Origin: JAPSGM01 sp036556985
GTDB taxonomy: Bacteria; Chloroflexota; Limnocylindria; QHBO01
NCBI GenBank assembly: GCA_036556985.1
Contig: DATBIK010000061.1
Coordinates: 1 to 9,477, forward strand
Length of the DNA stretch: 9,477 bases
Direction: 5' to 3'
The notes beneath the pieces were generated by a model. It was not told the origin of the DNA. It ran no database searches and worked only from the letters and a program-made list of their open reading frames with translations. A program made the translations under genes and the position numbers. The stretch's first letter is position 1; each line of letters begins with the position of its first letter. Below, in pieces: positions 1-6,640 of this stretch.

Positions 1-3000
1 TCGGTCCTGTTCGCCGACCTGGTGGGCTTCACCACGATGTCGGAGAGCCGCGACGCGGAAGAGGTTCGCGAGCAGCTCACCGAGTACTTCAGCCTGGCCA
101 CCGACGTCATCACCCGCTACGGCGGCACGGTCGAGAAGTTCATCGGCGATGCCGTCATGGCGGTATGGGGAACGCCGGTGGCGCACGAGGACGACGCGGA
201 GCGAGCGGTTCGCGCCGCGCTCGAGCTGGTCGCGGCCGTGCGCGGCCTGGGCGGTGGACGGGACGAGATCGCGCTGCGCGCCGGCGTCCTGACCGGCGAG
301 GCGGCGGTGACGGTGGGTGCCACGAACCAAGGCATGGTGGCCGGCGACCTGGTGAACACCGCCTCGCGGCTGCAGTCGGTGGCGCCGCCCGGAACGGTGC
401 TGGTGGGCGAGACGACGTTCCGCACCGCTGCCCGCGCCATCGTGTTCGAGCCGGTGGGCGAGCAGGACCTGAAGGGCAAGGCCACCCCGGTGCCGGCCTA
501 CCGGGCGGTGCGGGTGGTCGCCCAGCGCGGGGGCATCGGCCGGGCGGACCAGCTGGAGGCTCCGTTCCTGGGCCGGGACGGCGAGCTGCGGCTCATCAAG
601 GACCTGTTCCACGCCACGCAGCGCGAGCGGCGGCCGCGGCTCGTCTCGATCATGGGCCAGGGCGGCATCGGCAAGAGCCGGCTCACCTGGGAGTTCCTCA
701 AGTACATCGATGGCATCACCTCCACCGTGCGCTGGCACCAGGGACGATCCCCAGCCTACGGCGAGGGGATCACCTTCTGGGCGCTGGGCGAGATGGTGCG
801 CAGCCGCGCCGGCCTGCTCGAGACCGATGACGACGCCACCACCCGCGGCAAGATCAGCGAGACGCTGGAGGCCTTCGTTCCCGACGAGGCCGAGCGGCGC
901 TGGATCCAGCCGCGCCTCGAACAGCTGCTCGGCATCGGCGACCCGGAGGGCGGCGGCCGCGAGGAGCTCTTCGCCGCCTGGCGCACCTTCTTCGAGCGCG
1001 TCGCCGGTGATGACGTGGCAGTCCTCGTCTTCGAGGACCTGCACTGGGCCGATCCTGGGCTGCTCGACTTCATCGAGCACCTCCTCACCTGGTCGCGGTC
1101 GGCGCCGATCCTCATCCTCACCCTCGCCCGCCCCGAGCTGCTCGAGAAGCGCCCGACCTGGGGCGCCGGGCAGCGCAACTTCACGAACCTGTCGCTCGAG
1201 CCGCTGCCCAAGGAGGTGATCCGCGCCATCCTGGACAGCCTCGTGCCGGGCCTGCCGGAAGACGCCGCCTCCCGGATCGCGGCCCGCGCCGAGGGCATCC
1301 CGCTGTATGCGGTCGAGACGGTGCGCATGCTGCTGCAGGACGGGCGGCTCGAGGCTGTGAACGGATCGTTCCGGCCGGTCGGCGACCTGTCCAGCCTGGC
1401 CGTGCCGACCACGCTGCAGGCGCTCATCGCCGCGCGCCTCGACGCGCTGGACCCCACCGACCGCTCGCTCCTCCAGCAGGCTTCGGTCCTCGGCCAGAGC
1501 TTCACCATGCCGGCCCTGGCGGCCATCTCCGGAGAGCGTGAGGGCCTCGAGGACCGGCTCATGGGCCTCGTCCGCCGCGAGCTCCTCGTGCTCGACGCCG
1601 ATCCTCGCTCGCCCGAGCGAGGCCAGTTCAGCTTCGTCCAGGCCCTCGTGCGGGACGTGGCCTACAACACGCTCTCCAAGCGCGATCGCAAGGTCGTGCA
1701 CCTCGCCGCCGGCGAATACTACGAGTCGCTCGGCGACGAGGAGATCGTCGACGCCACGGCGATGCACTTCCTCGACGCGTACCGAACCGCCCCGGACGAC
1801 CCCGATGCCGAGGCGTCCCGTCAGCGCGCGGCGGACCTCCTCCAGCGCGCCGCCGAACGGGCCACCGCCCTCGGCTCGCACCAGCAGGCTGTCCGCTTCC
1901 TGGAGCTCGCGCTCGAGGTCACGTCGGACGCTGCCGAGCAGATCGGCATCCTCACCGGCGCCGGAACCGCGGCGAGCTCGGCGGGGCGGTACGAGATCGC
2001 CGAGGCCTACCTGCGCCGCGCGGTGGAGGCGGCACGCGGATCCAACGACCCGGCCAGCGAAGCCCTGGCAGTGACCGGCCTGTCCCGGCTGCTCGCCACC
2101 GCAGGGCGGCCGGCGGAGGCGATCGAGGAGATCAACGCGGCGCTGCCACGCCTCGACGGCCTCGAGGGGGACGGTGTCATCGTCGGCCTGCAGGCGTCAC
2201 TGGCGCGGTCGCATATGCTGAGCGGCGCCTTCGCACCCGCCCTCGAATGGTCGGACCGAGCCCTGCCCCTCGCCGAGCGCCTCGACATGCTGTTCGAGAT
2301 CGCGGACCTGCTCGTAACCCGATCCACGGCCCTCACCTACGGCGGCCGCGTCCGGGAGGGGATCGCCGAGCTGCAGGGCGCCCTGCTCCTGGCCGAGTCG
2401 TACGGGCTGGCGGCGACCGCGCTGCGGGCGCGGGTCAACCTGAGCGGATCGCTGGGAGCGGAGGATCCCGAGGATGCGCTTCGCGTCGGCCAGGCGGGAT
2501 TGGAGGACAGCCGCAGGACCGGCAACCGCGACGTGCTGACCGTCATCGGGGCCAACGTGGCGGGGATGGCCATGCACCAGGGCCGCTTCGACCTCGCCGC
2601 GGGGGTCGTGGAGGAGATCCTGTCCCACGACCTCGAGCCGCCGGATCGCTTCATCATCGAGACCATCGCCGTCATCGTGCGAGTGATCCGTGGCGAGCCG
2701 TACGCCGACCTCCTCGACGAGGCCCGCGCCTTCGCCGCCGCCAGCCACGAGGTGGGCGCCCAGGCGCAGCTCGACAGCGCGCTCGGTTGGATCGGGCTCC
2801 TCGAGGGCAGATTCGAGGAGGGCGCCGCCGCATCGTTCCGCAGCGTGGAGGGCAGCGCCGCGGGGGTCAACGAGGACCTGCCGGTCGCCGCGCGAGCCTC
2901 GCTATGGGCAGGGCGCGTCGTCGATGCGCGTCGGGCGCTGGACGAGATGCGGCGCACCGGCGGCCACGGCCGCATGATCCACGCCCAGGCGACGACGATG

Positions 3001-3255
3001 CAGGCCGGCATCCACGCCGCCGAAGGGCGACCGGAGGAGGCCGCTGCCGCGTACGACGATGCCATCCGCCACTGGCGTGAGCTGAGCTCCCTGTTCGACC
3101 TCGCGCTTGCCCAGCTCGACCTCGTGCGCTTCGTCGGCGGCGAGCGGCCGGACGTCCTGGCCGCGGGCGAAGAGGCACGGCGCATCTTCCAGGCGATCGG
3201 GTCGCCGCCGCTGCTGCGCCGGCTCGACGAGACGCTCGGGCTGCCGGTTCGCTAG
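1..3255 (+). CDS. Class III adenylate/guanylate cyclase domain – AAA ATPase – TPR protein (5' partial)
   Basis: The frame is open from base 1, which already encodes SVLFADLVGFT, the first metal-binding strand of a class III nucleotide cyclase; the true start lies upstream and 1084 residues are visible. Numbering codons from base 1, the cyclase domain spans about 1-170, with metal Asp6 and Asp50, Lys46, and the transition-state pair Asn119/Arg123 (VNTASR). The usual second base-specificity position appears to be Met112. An AAA/STAND-type ATPase follows, with Walker A GQGGIGKS at 219-226 and a Walker B-like VLVFED with HWAD near 341-351. From about 610 to the end it is Ala/Leu-rich helical, TPR-like repeats. 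This order is known from large cytoplasmic regulators in Actinomycetota and Chloroflexota that join a cyclase domain to a nucleotide switch and a TPR sensor. Such proteins often carry a short zinc ribbon before the cyclase, which could be in the missing part. A cyclic nucleotide product is inferred. The gene ends convergently with the XdhC-family gene. The GTG at 22 lies inside the cyclase motif and is not a start. Confidence 0.93.
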   Translation, partial: SVLFADLVGFTTMSESRDAEEVREQLTEYFSLATDVITRYGGTVEKFIGDAVMAVWGTPVAHEDDAERAVRAALELVAAVRGLGGGRDEIALRAGVLTGEAAVTVGATNQGMVAGDLVNTASRLQSVAPPGTVLVGETTFRTAARAIVFEPVGEQDLKGKATPVPAYRAVRVVAQRGGIGRADQLEAPFLGRDGELRLIKDLFHATQRERRPRLVSIMGQGGIGKSRLTWEFLKYIDGITSTVRWHQGRSPAYGEGITFWALGEMVRSRAGLLETDDDATTRGKISETLEAFVPDEAERRWIQPRLEQLLGIGDPEGGGREELFAAWRTFFERVAGDDVAVLVFEDLHWADPGLLDFIEHLLTWSRSAPILILTLARPELLEKRPTWGAGQRNFTNLSLEPLPKEVIRAILDSLVPGLPEDAASRIAARAEGIPLYAVETVRMLLQDGRLEAVNGSFRPVGDLSSLAVPTTLQALIAARLDALDPTDRSLLQQASVLGQSFTMPALAAISGEREGLEDRLMGLVRRELLVLDADPRSPERGQFSFVQALVRDVAYNTLSKRDRKVVHLAAGEYYESLGDEEIVDATAMHFLDAYRTAPDDPDAEASRQRAADLLQRAAERATALGSHQQAVRFLELALEVTSDAAEQIGILTGAGTAASSAGRYEIAEAYLRRAVEAARGSNDPASEALAVTGLSRLLATAGRPAEAIEEINAALPRLDGLEGDGVIVGLQASLARSHMLSGAFAPALEWSDRALPLAERLDMLFEIADLLVTRSTALTYGGRVREGIAELQGALLLAESYGLAATALRARVNLSGSLGAEDPEDALRVGQAGLEDSRRTGNRDVLTVIGANVAGMAMHQGRFDLAAGVVEEILSHDLEPPDRFIIETIAVIVRVIRGEPYADLLDEARAFAAASHEVGAQAQLDSALGWIGLLEGRFEEGAAASFRSVEGSAAGVNEDLPVAARASLWAGRVVDARRALDEMRRTGGHGRMIHAQATTMQAGIHAAEGRPEEAAAAYDDAIRHWRELSSLFDLALAQLDLVRFVGGERPDVLAAGEEARRIFQAIGSPPLLRRLDETLGLPVR

Positions 3256-3278
3256 AGCCAGTCGCTGCTTCCTCGGGG

Positions 3279-3455
3279 TACCGATCTATCGGCTGTTTCG
3301 CACCCTGACGGCGCCCCAGGTGCGGCCTGACCGATCTATCGGCACACCCGGAGCCTGGACCGCGCCCGCGGGTGCACCCCTGGCTCGCCCTTACCGATAG
3401 ATGTGACGGGTGTAGCCCAGGTTGGCCCTCCGGTGCGACCCGTACCGATAGATCG
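3279..3455. repeat. Cluster of four near-palindromic short repeats, two per orientation
   Basis: Four copies of a short element sit in the 221-bp spacer between two convergent genes. Copies 1 and 2 share 14 identical bases, ACCGATCTATCGGC, at 3280-3293 and 3330-3343, exactly 50 bp apart. Copies 3 and 4 share TACCGATAGAT at 3392-3402 and 3443-3453, 51 bp apart, and read as the opposite orientation: CCGATAGATCG at 3445-3455 is the exact reverse complement of CGATCTATCGG in copy 1 (3282-3292). Copy 3 departs after GAT. The core is itself nearly palindromic (CCGAT, CT, ATCGG). Flanks are partly shared too: GGTGCGGCCTGACCGAT at 3319-3335 resembles GGTGCGACCCGTACCGAT at 3432-3449, so the unit may be longer than the core. 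I saw no further copy in the window. It could be a dispersed intergenic repeat family, a protein-binding array, or a structure ending transcription from both sides. I cannot assign it to a named family. Confidence 0.8.
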
Positions 3456-3476
3456 TAAATCGGGGACGGGCGTGCC

Positions 3477-4499
3477 TCAGCTCCCGTGGATCGGGCCGCG
3501 GCGCTCGCGCAGCGGGCCGCCGCCCCGACCGCGCGTGACGGCCAGGATCTCGGCCACGATGGCGCGCGCCACCTCCTCGGGTCCCTCCGCGCCGATGTCC
3601 AGGCCGGCCGGGGCGTGGACCCGGTCGATCGCCTCGGGGCGCCCGATCTCGGCCAGCATCTGCTCCGTGCGCCCGCGCGGCCCGAGCGCGCCGAGGTAGG
3701 CCAGGGGCGCGGGCGCGTCGAGGAACGCCCGCAGGTAGGCGATGTCGCGCAGGTAGTTGTGGCTCATCAGCACGACCGCCGTCCGCGCGTCGGGGGCGGT
3801 CGCCCCCGCGGCCCGCCCCGGATCGGCGTCGACGAAGCGGTGCGCCCCGGGGAAGCGGTCGGCCGTCAACAGCTGCCGCCGTACGTCGGCCACGGTCACC
3901 CGCCAGCCGAGCTCGGCCGACTGGCGGACGAGCGGGATCGCGTCGTGCCCGGCCGAGCAGACCACGAGGTGCAGCGGCGGCAGCATCGGCTCGTGGAAGA
4001 TCCGCTCGCCGGAGACCTCCTCCACGCGCGGGGTGCCGTCACGCAGCGCCGCGCCAGCGACGCCATCGGTCCCGGACCAGCGGGTGCCGATGCGCGGCCC
4101 GGCGATGACGGTGGAGAGCACGGTCGGCTCGCCGTCGAGCGCCGTGCGCAGGGCAGCGGCCGCGCCGCGCGCACCGGCGGTCGGCTCGACATAGAGCTCG
4201 AACGACCCGTTGCAGCCCAGCCCGTAGCCCCACACCGCGTCGTCGTCGGCGGAGAGGTCGAAGCTCACGGTGCGCGGCGTGCCCTCGGCCAGCACCTCGC
4301 GGCCGATGCGCGCCACGTCGCCCTCCAGGCATCCCCCGGAGATGTTGCCGATCGGCTCGCCCTCGGCCGGGACCAGCAGGCGCGCCCCCGCCCGGCGGTA
4401 CGTGGAGCCGCGGGTGGCGACGATGGTGGCCAGCGCCATCGGCTCGTCTCGGGCGGCAACGGCCTCGATGGCGTCCAGGATGTCGGTCAGCTCGGACAC
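3477..4499 (-). CDS. XdhC/CoxI-family molybdoenzyme maturation protein
   Basis: This 340-residue cytoplasmic protein belongs to the XdhC/CoxI family, whose characterised members bind molybdenum cofactor and help its sulfuration and insertion into xanthine dehydrogenase- or CO dehydrogenase-type hydroxylases. The N-terminal XdhC_CoxI domain (about 10-105) shows ATRGSTYRRAGARLLV, GNISGGCLEGD with Cys57, and GYGLGCNGSFEL with Cys96. The C-terminal Rossmann-like XdhC_C domain (about 175-320) shows AGHDAIPLV, LMSHNYLRDIAYL, YLGALGPRGRTEQML and PAGLDIGAEGPEEVA. Length is normal and both domains are complete. The first Gly of the usual GAGH loop is Ser182. The start is GTG, with GAGGGTAGGAT just upstream: this could give a weak Shine-Dalgarno, or TAGGAT six bases before GTG could be a -10 box of a leaderless transcript. 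No xdh, cox or cofactor gene is adjacent, so its client enzyme is not shown by context. Family is secure; partner unknown. Confidence 0.92.
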   Translation of the reverse strand: MSELTDILDAIEAVAARDEPMALATIVATRGSTYRRAGARLLVPAEGEPIGNISGGCLEGDVARIGREVLAEGTPRTVSFDLSADDDAVWGYGLGCNGSFELYVEPTAGARGAAAALRTALDGEPTVLSTVIAGPRIGTRWSGTDGVAGAALRDGTPRVEEVSGERIFHEPMLPPLHLVVCSAGHDAIPLVRQSAELGWRVTVADVRRQLLTADRFPGAHRFVDADPGRAAGATAPDARTAVVLMSHNYLRDIAYLRAFLDAPAPLAYLGALGPRGRTEQMLAEIGRPEAIDRVHAPAGLDIGAEGPEEVARAIVAEILAVTRGRGGGPLRERRGPIHGS

Positions 4500-4538
4500 G
4501 CCCTGATCCTACCCTCGTCGCGGGTGCACACTGCACCG
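4500..4538. promoter_or_regulatory. Divergent 39-bp spacer with 6-bp inverted repeat and candidate -10
   Basis: The whole spacer between the divergent XdhC-family gene and the 69-residue gene is 39 bp, so both promoters must be packed here or extend into coding sequence. GGTGCA (4523-4528), CAC, TGCACC (4532-4537) is a perfect 6-bp inverted repeat ending one base before the ATG at 4539; it could be an operator or an RNA hairpin at the start of that message. On the minus strand TAGGAT (4511-4506) lies six bases before the GTG of the XdhC-family gene, the spacing seen at leaderless starts. No convincing -35 box is visible for either direction. The repeat is seen directly; its role is inference. 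Confidence 0.4.
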
Positions 4539-4748
4539 ATGTCGGACGGCCTCGAGGATCGCCCTTTCGCCTGGACCCGCCGCGGCAGGGATGTGCTGAT
4601 CACCCATCGCGGACGGCCCGCCGCCATCCTGCGCCGCGAGGCTGCCGATCGCTTCCTGGGCCGGCTGGATACGCTCGACGAGGACGGCGCGCAGCAGCTC
4701 ATGGCGCGGGTCACCGGCAACTTCAAGCGCGGCAACGAACGTCGCTGA
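4539..4748 (+). CDS. Conserved-looking 69-residue protein ending in a TGNFKRGNE motif
   Basis: A short gene of unknown function. The start at ATG 4539 is preferred; an in-frame GTG at 4524 would add five residues but falls inside the inverted repeat. No clear Shine-Dalgarno precedes either. The N-terminal half (FAWTRRGRDVLITHRGRPAAIL, in residues 10-31) looks like two short beta strands around a GRP turn; the middle (REAADRFLGRLDTLDE) is a helix; the C-terminus LMARVTGNFKRGNERR is very basic. From memory, small uncharacterised proteins in several phyla share an LMA-x-xTGNFKRGNE tail after a GR-x-x-x-x-L strand, which this fits well. The strand segment also recalls Phd/YefM antitoxins, but their N-terminal DNA-binding helix is missing and no toxin gene follows. 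There is no signal peptide or membrane segment. It stands alone, divergent from the XdhC-family gene and convergent with the ketosynthase operon. The frame continues upstream as an open frame antisense to the XdhC-family gene, which I treat as chance. Confidence 0.72.
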   Translation: MSDGLEDRPFAWTRRGRDVLITHRGRPAAILRREAADRFLGRLDTLDEDGAQQLMARVTGNFKRGNERR

Positions 4749-4762
4749 GGGTGCCGGCCCAC

Positions 4763-4786
4763 ATCTCCGCCGCGCGGGTCGGAGAT
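4763..4786 (+). terminator. Terminator-like hairpin after the 69-residue gene
   Basis: ATCTCCG (4763-4769) and CGGAGAT (4780-4786) form a perfect 7-bp stem with a 10-base GC-rich loop, 14 bases after the stop codon. Only three T residues follow (4786-4788), so it is a weak intrinsic terminator at best. Because it lies between convergent genes it could also stop read-through from the ketosynthase operon, although no T run follows on the minus strand. Confidence 0.5.
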
Positions 4787-4965
4787 TTCAGGCTCAGGTA
4801 ACCAACGGAGAAGGAGCGGTCGGACGGAGCTGAATCGAGGGTGGTCGGCGGCCGAGAATTGCCTCAGGCGGCACATTGCGGCCGCGAAGATCGGCTGCGT
4901 GGCCGTTAGTTATCCCGGGGTGAAATCGGCGTCGTCGAGCCTACGAGGCAGGCGGCGTCGGACCC

Positions 4966-6198
4966 TCAGACCGCGCGGAAGGCGAGGGCCGCGTTCAGCC
5001 CGCCGAAGCCGAACGAGGTGGACAGCGCTGCCCGGGGATGCGCCGGCGTCGCCTCGCGGAGGACGTGCAGCGCCAGGTCCCGGTCGAGCGTCGCCAGGTT
5101 GCAGGTCCCCGGCAGCAGGCCCTCGCAGAGCGCCATGACCGTGATTGCCGCCTCGATCGCCCCCGATGCCCCGAGAGGATGGCCGTACAGGCCCTTTGTG
5201 CCCGACACCGGCACGCTCGCCGCATCGTCGCCCAGCGCGAGGTGCAGGGCGCGCGCCTCGGCCACCTCGTTCAGCGGCGTCGAGGATGCATGCGCGTTCA
5301 CGTAGCCGATCTCCGCCGAGTCGAGCCGCGCGTCGGCAAGCGCGGCGCGGATCGAGGCCGCCGCCGCCTCGCCGGACGGCAGCGGGGCCGTGAGATGGTG
5401 CGCGTCGGCGGACGCGCCGAAGCCGACGACCTCCCCGATGACGTCGGCGCCGCGCCGCAGCGCCTCGTCCCAGGACTCGAGCGCCAGGATCGCGGCCCCC
5501 TCACCCATCACGAAGCCGTCGCGCCCGACGTCGAACGGCCGCGAGGCGGTGGCAGGATCGTGATTGCGGGTGGACAGGACGCGGATCATGGCGAAGGCGC
5601 CGAACGTCAGCGGGGCGAGCGGCGCCTCGGCACCACCGGCCAGTGCCGCGTCAACCTGGCCGTCGCGGATGGCCTGGAAGGCCTGCCCGATGGCGGTCGC
5701 TCCCGACGCGCACGAGTTCGCATTGCCGATCGCCGGCCCCCGGATGCCCTGGTCGATGGCCACGTTCGCGGCCCCGGCACCCCCGAAGACGGCCGTCGCC
5801 AGGGTGGGCGCCACGGCGCGAACGCCGCCCGCCACGTAGGCCGCGTGCTGCTCCTCGCCGAAGGCCACTCCTCCCAGGGCCGAGCCGATCCAGACACCGG
5901 TCCGCTCGGCTGCCGGCCCGATGCCGTTCCAGCCGGCGCGCTCGCGCGCCATTCGTGCGGCCGCGACCGACAGCTGGCTGAAGCGGTCGAGCCGCCGCGC
6001 GCGCCGCGCGTCGAGGTGGTCCTCTGGCCGGAAGTCATCCACCTGCGCCGCGACCCGCGACGGGAACGGCGACGCGTCGAAGCGATCGATGGGTCGCACC
6101 GCCGACCGGTTGGCGAGCACCCCGCGCCACAGCCCGGCCGCACCGTGCCCGACGGGTGTCACCGCCCCGATGCCGGTCACCGCAACGCGCCGCCTCAC
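4966..6198 (-). CDS. FabF-type beta-ketoacyl-ACP synthase
   Basis: This 410-residue condensing enzyme is complete and of normal FabF length. It would perform decarboxylative Claisen condensation of malonyl-ACP with an acyl primer in the cytoplasm. The catalytic Cys-His-His set is intact at positions identical to E. coli FabF: Cys163 in NSCASGATAIG, His303 in NAHASSTPLNE, His340 in KGLYGHPLGASGAIEA, plus Lys335; the GFGG loop is at 397-400. NAHAS instead of the usual NAHGT is a small deviation. It starts MRRRVAVTGIGAVTP from a GTG whose bases overlap the TGA of the preceding SRPBCC gene (GTGA); GGAGG lies 10 bases upstream. It is last in the four-gene operon. Because it travels with a cyclase-like protein, a flavoprotein and a methyltransferase and not with fabD, fabG or acpP, I infer a role in a specialised lipid or polyketide pathway over housekeeping fatty acid synthesis. 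A chain-length-factor role is unlikely, since such partners lack the active Cys. Confidence 0.93.
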   Translation of the reverse strand: MRRRVAVTGIGAVTPVGHGAAGLWRGVLANRSAVRPIDRFDASPFPSRVAAQVDDFRPEDHLDARRARRLDRFSQLSVAAARMARERAGWNGIGPAAERTGVWIGSALGGVAFGEEQHAAYVAGGVRAVAPTLATAVFGGAGAANVAIDQGIRGPAIGNANSCASGATAIGQAFQAIRDGQVDAALAGGAEAPLAPLTFGAFAMIRVLSTRNHDPATASRPFDVGRDGFVMGEGAAILALESWDEALRRGADVIGEVVGFGASADAHHLTAPLPSGEAAAASIRAALADARLDSAEIGYVNAHASSTPLNEVAEARALHLALGDDAASVPVSGTKGLYGHPLGASGAIEAAITVMALCEGLLPGTCNLATLDRDLALHVLREATPAHPRAALSTSFGFGGLNAALAFRAV

Positions 6199-6632
6199 GG
6201 GTGCTCGCCCTCCGCCAGCTGCTTCACGCGCCGCAGTGTCCTACCGGCGATGGCGTCGATGAAATGCGGGCCGATGACGTGGCGCGCCACGAGTTCGCCA
6301 ACGATCGGCCAGCCCAACCGGAGGTCGTGGTGGATGCTCACCGCCCAGGCCCCGTCGTCCGCCGGCGTGAAGCGCCACGCCACCGCCATGCCCCGCGTCA
6401 GCCCGCCGGTGTGCCGGAACTCGATGCGGCGCTCGTCGGGGAGGGGTCGCTGGACCGCCCGCCAGCCGACCGGGATCGGCCCCCGTCTGGCGCCCATCGC
6501 GAAGTGCCGCGCTCCCGACGGGTCAGGTACGGCCCGGACGTAGCGGTAGTGCGGCAGCCGCTCCGGCCAGCGCTCGACCTCGGCGGCGAGCGCGAAGATA
6601 CGCTCGTACGGCGCGCGGATCGTGACCCGCAT
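6195..6632 (-). CDS. SRPBCC (START/polyketide cyclase-like) protein
   Basis: A 145-residue protein with features of the SRPBCC helix-grip fold, which encloses a hydrophobic ligand pocket; members include polyketide aromatase/cyclases and CoQ-binding proteins. The opening MRVTIRAPYERIFALAAEVERWPERLPHYRYV is the standard first strand and helix; a middle HTGGLTRGMAVAWRFTP strand pair and the final helix FIDAIAGRTLRRVKQLAEG match the fold. I chose ATG 6632 because the fold begins there, 8 bases after the flavoprotein stop; an in-frame GTG at 6671 would add 13 residues (158 in all) and overlap that gene. There is no clear Shine-Dalgarno, so translation is probably coupled to the upstream gene. Its stop overlaps the GTG of the ketosynthase. 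Next to a ketosynthase, a cyclase, aromatase or ligand-carrier role is plausible, but the fold alone does not prove catalysis. Fold confidence is good; function is open. Confidence 0.87.
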   Translation of the reverse strand: MRVTIRAPYERIFALAAEVERWPERLPHYRYVRAVPDPSGARHFAMGARRGPIPVGWRAVQRPLPDERRIEFRHTGGLTRGMAVAWRFTPADDGAWAVSIHHDLRLGWPIVGELVARHVIGPHFIDAIAGRTLRRVKQLAEGEHP

Positions 6633-6640
6633 GACGCTGT

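Noticed and set aside
3279..3455. CRISPR array
   Set aside because: Repeats are only 11-14 bp, change orientation, and the intervening sequences partly resemble each other; no cas gene is present.
3486..4538. Long plus-strand open frame antisense to the XdhC-family gene that runs in frame into the 69-residue gene
   Set aside because: Its translation is Arg/Gly/Pro-rich low-complexity without recognisable motifs, while the minus strand has clear XdhC-family motifs along the full length. Only the part from ATG 4539 looks like a protein.
4539..4748. Toxin–antitoxin module
   Set aside because: The strand-turn-strand part resembles Phd/YefM, but the DNA-binding N-terminus and any adjacent toxin gene are absent.
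4487..4876. 129-residue minus-strand open frame covering the 69-residue gene and spacer
   Set aside because: Ser/Arg-rich with no motif, overlaps the start of the XdhC-family gene and the terminator-like hairpin, and has no plausible ribosome binding site.
4787..4965. RNA gene or further small gene between the hairpin and the ketosynthase
   Set aside because: I found no tRNA cloverleaf, no convincing start with a ribosome binding site, and only 4-5 bp inverted repeats; it looks like plain spacer.
5038..6543. 501-residue plus-strand open frame over the ketosynthase and SRPBCC genes
   Set aside because: It is a typical high-GC antisense frame; it crosses two real genes on the other strand whose motifs and overlaps are convincing.
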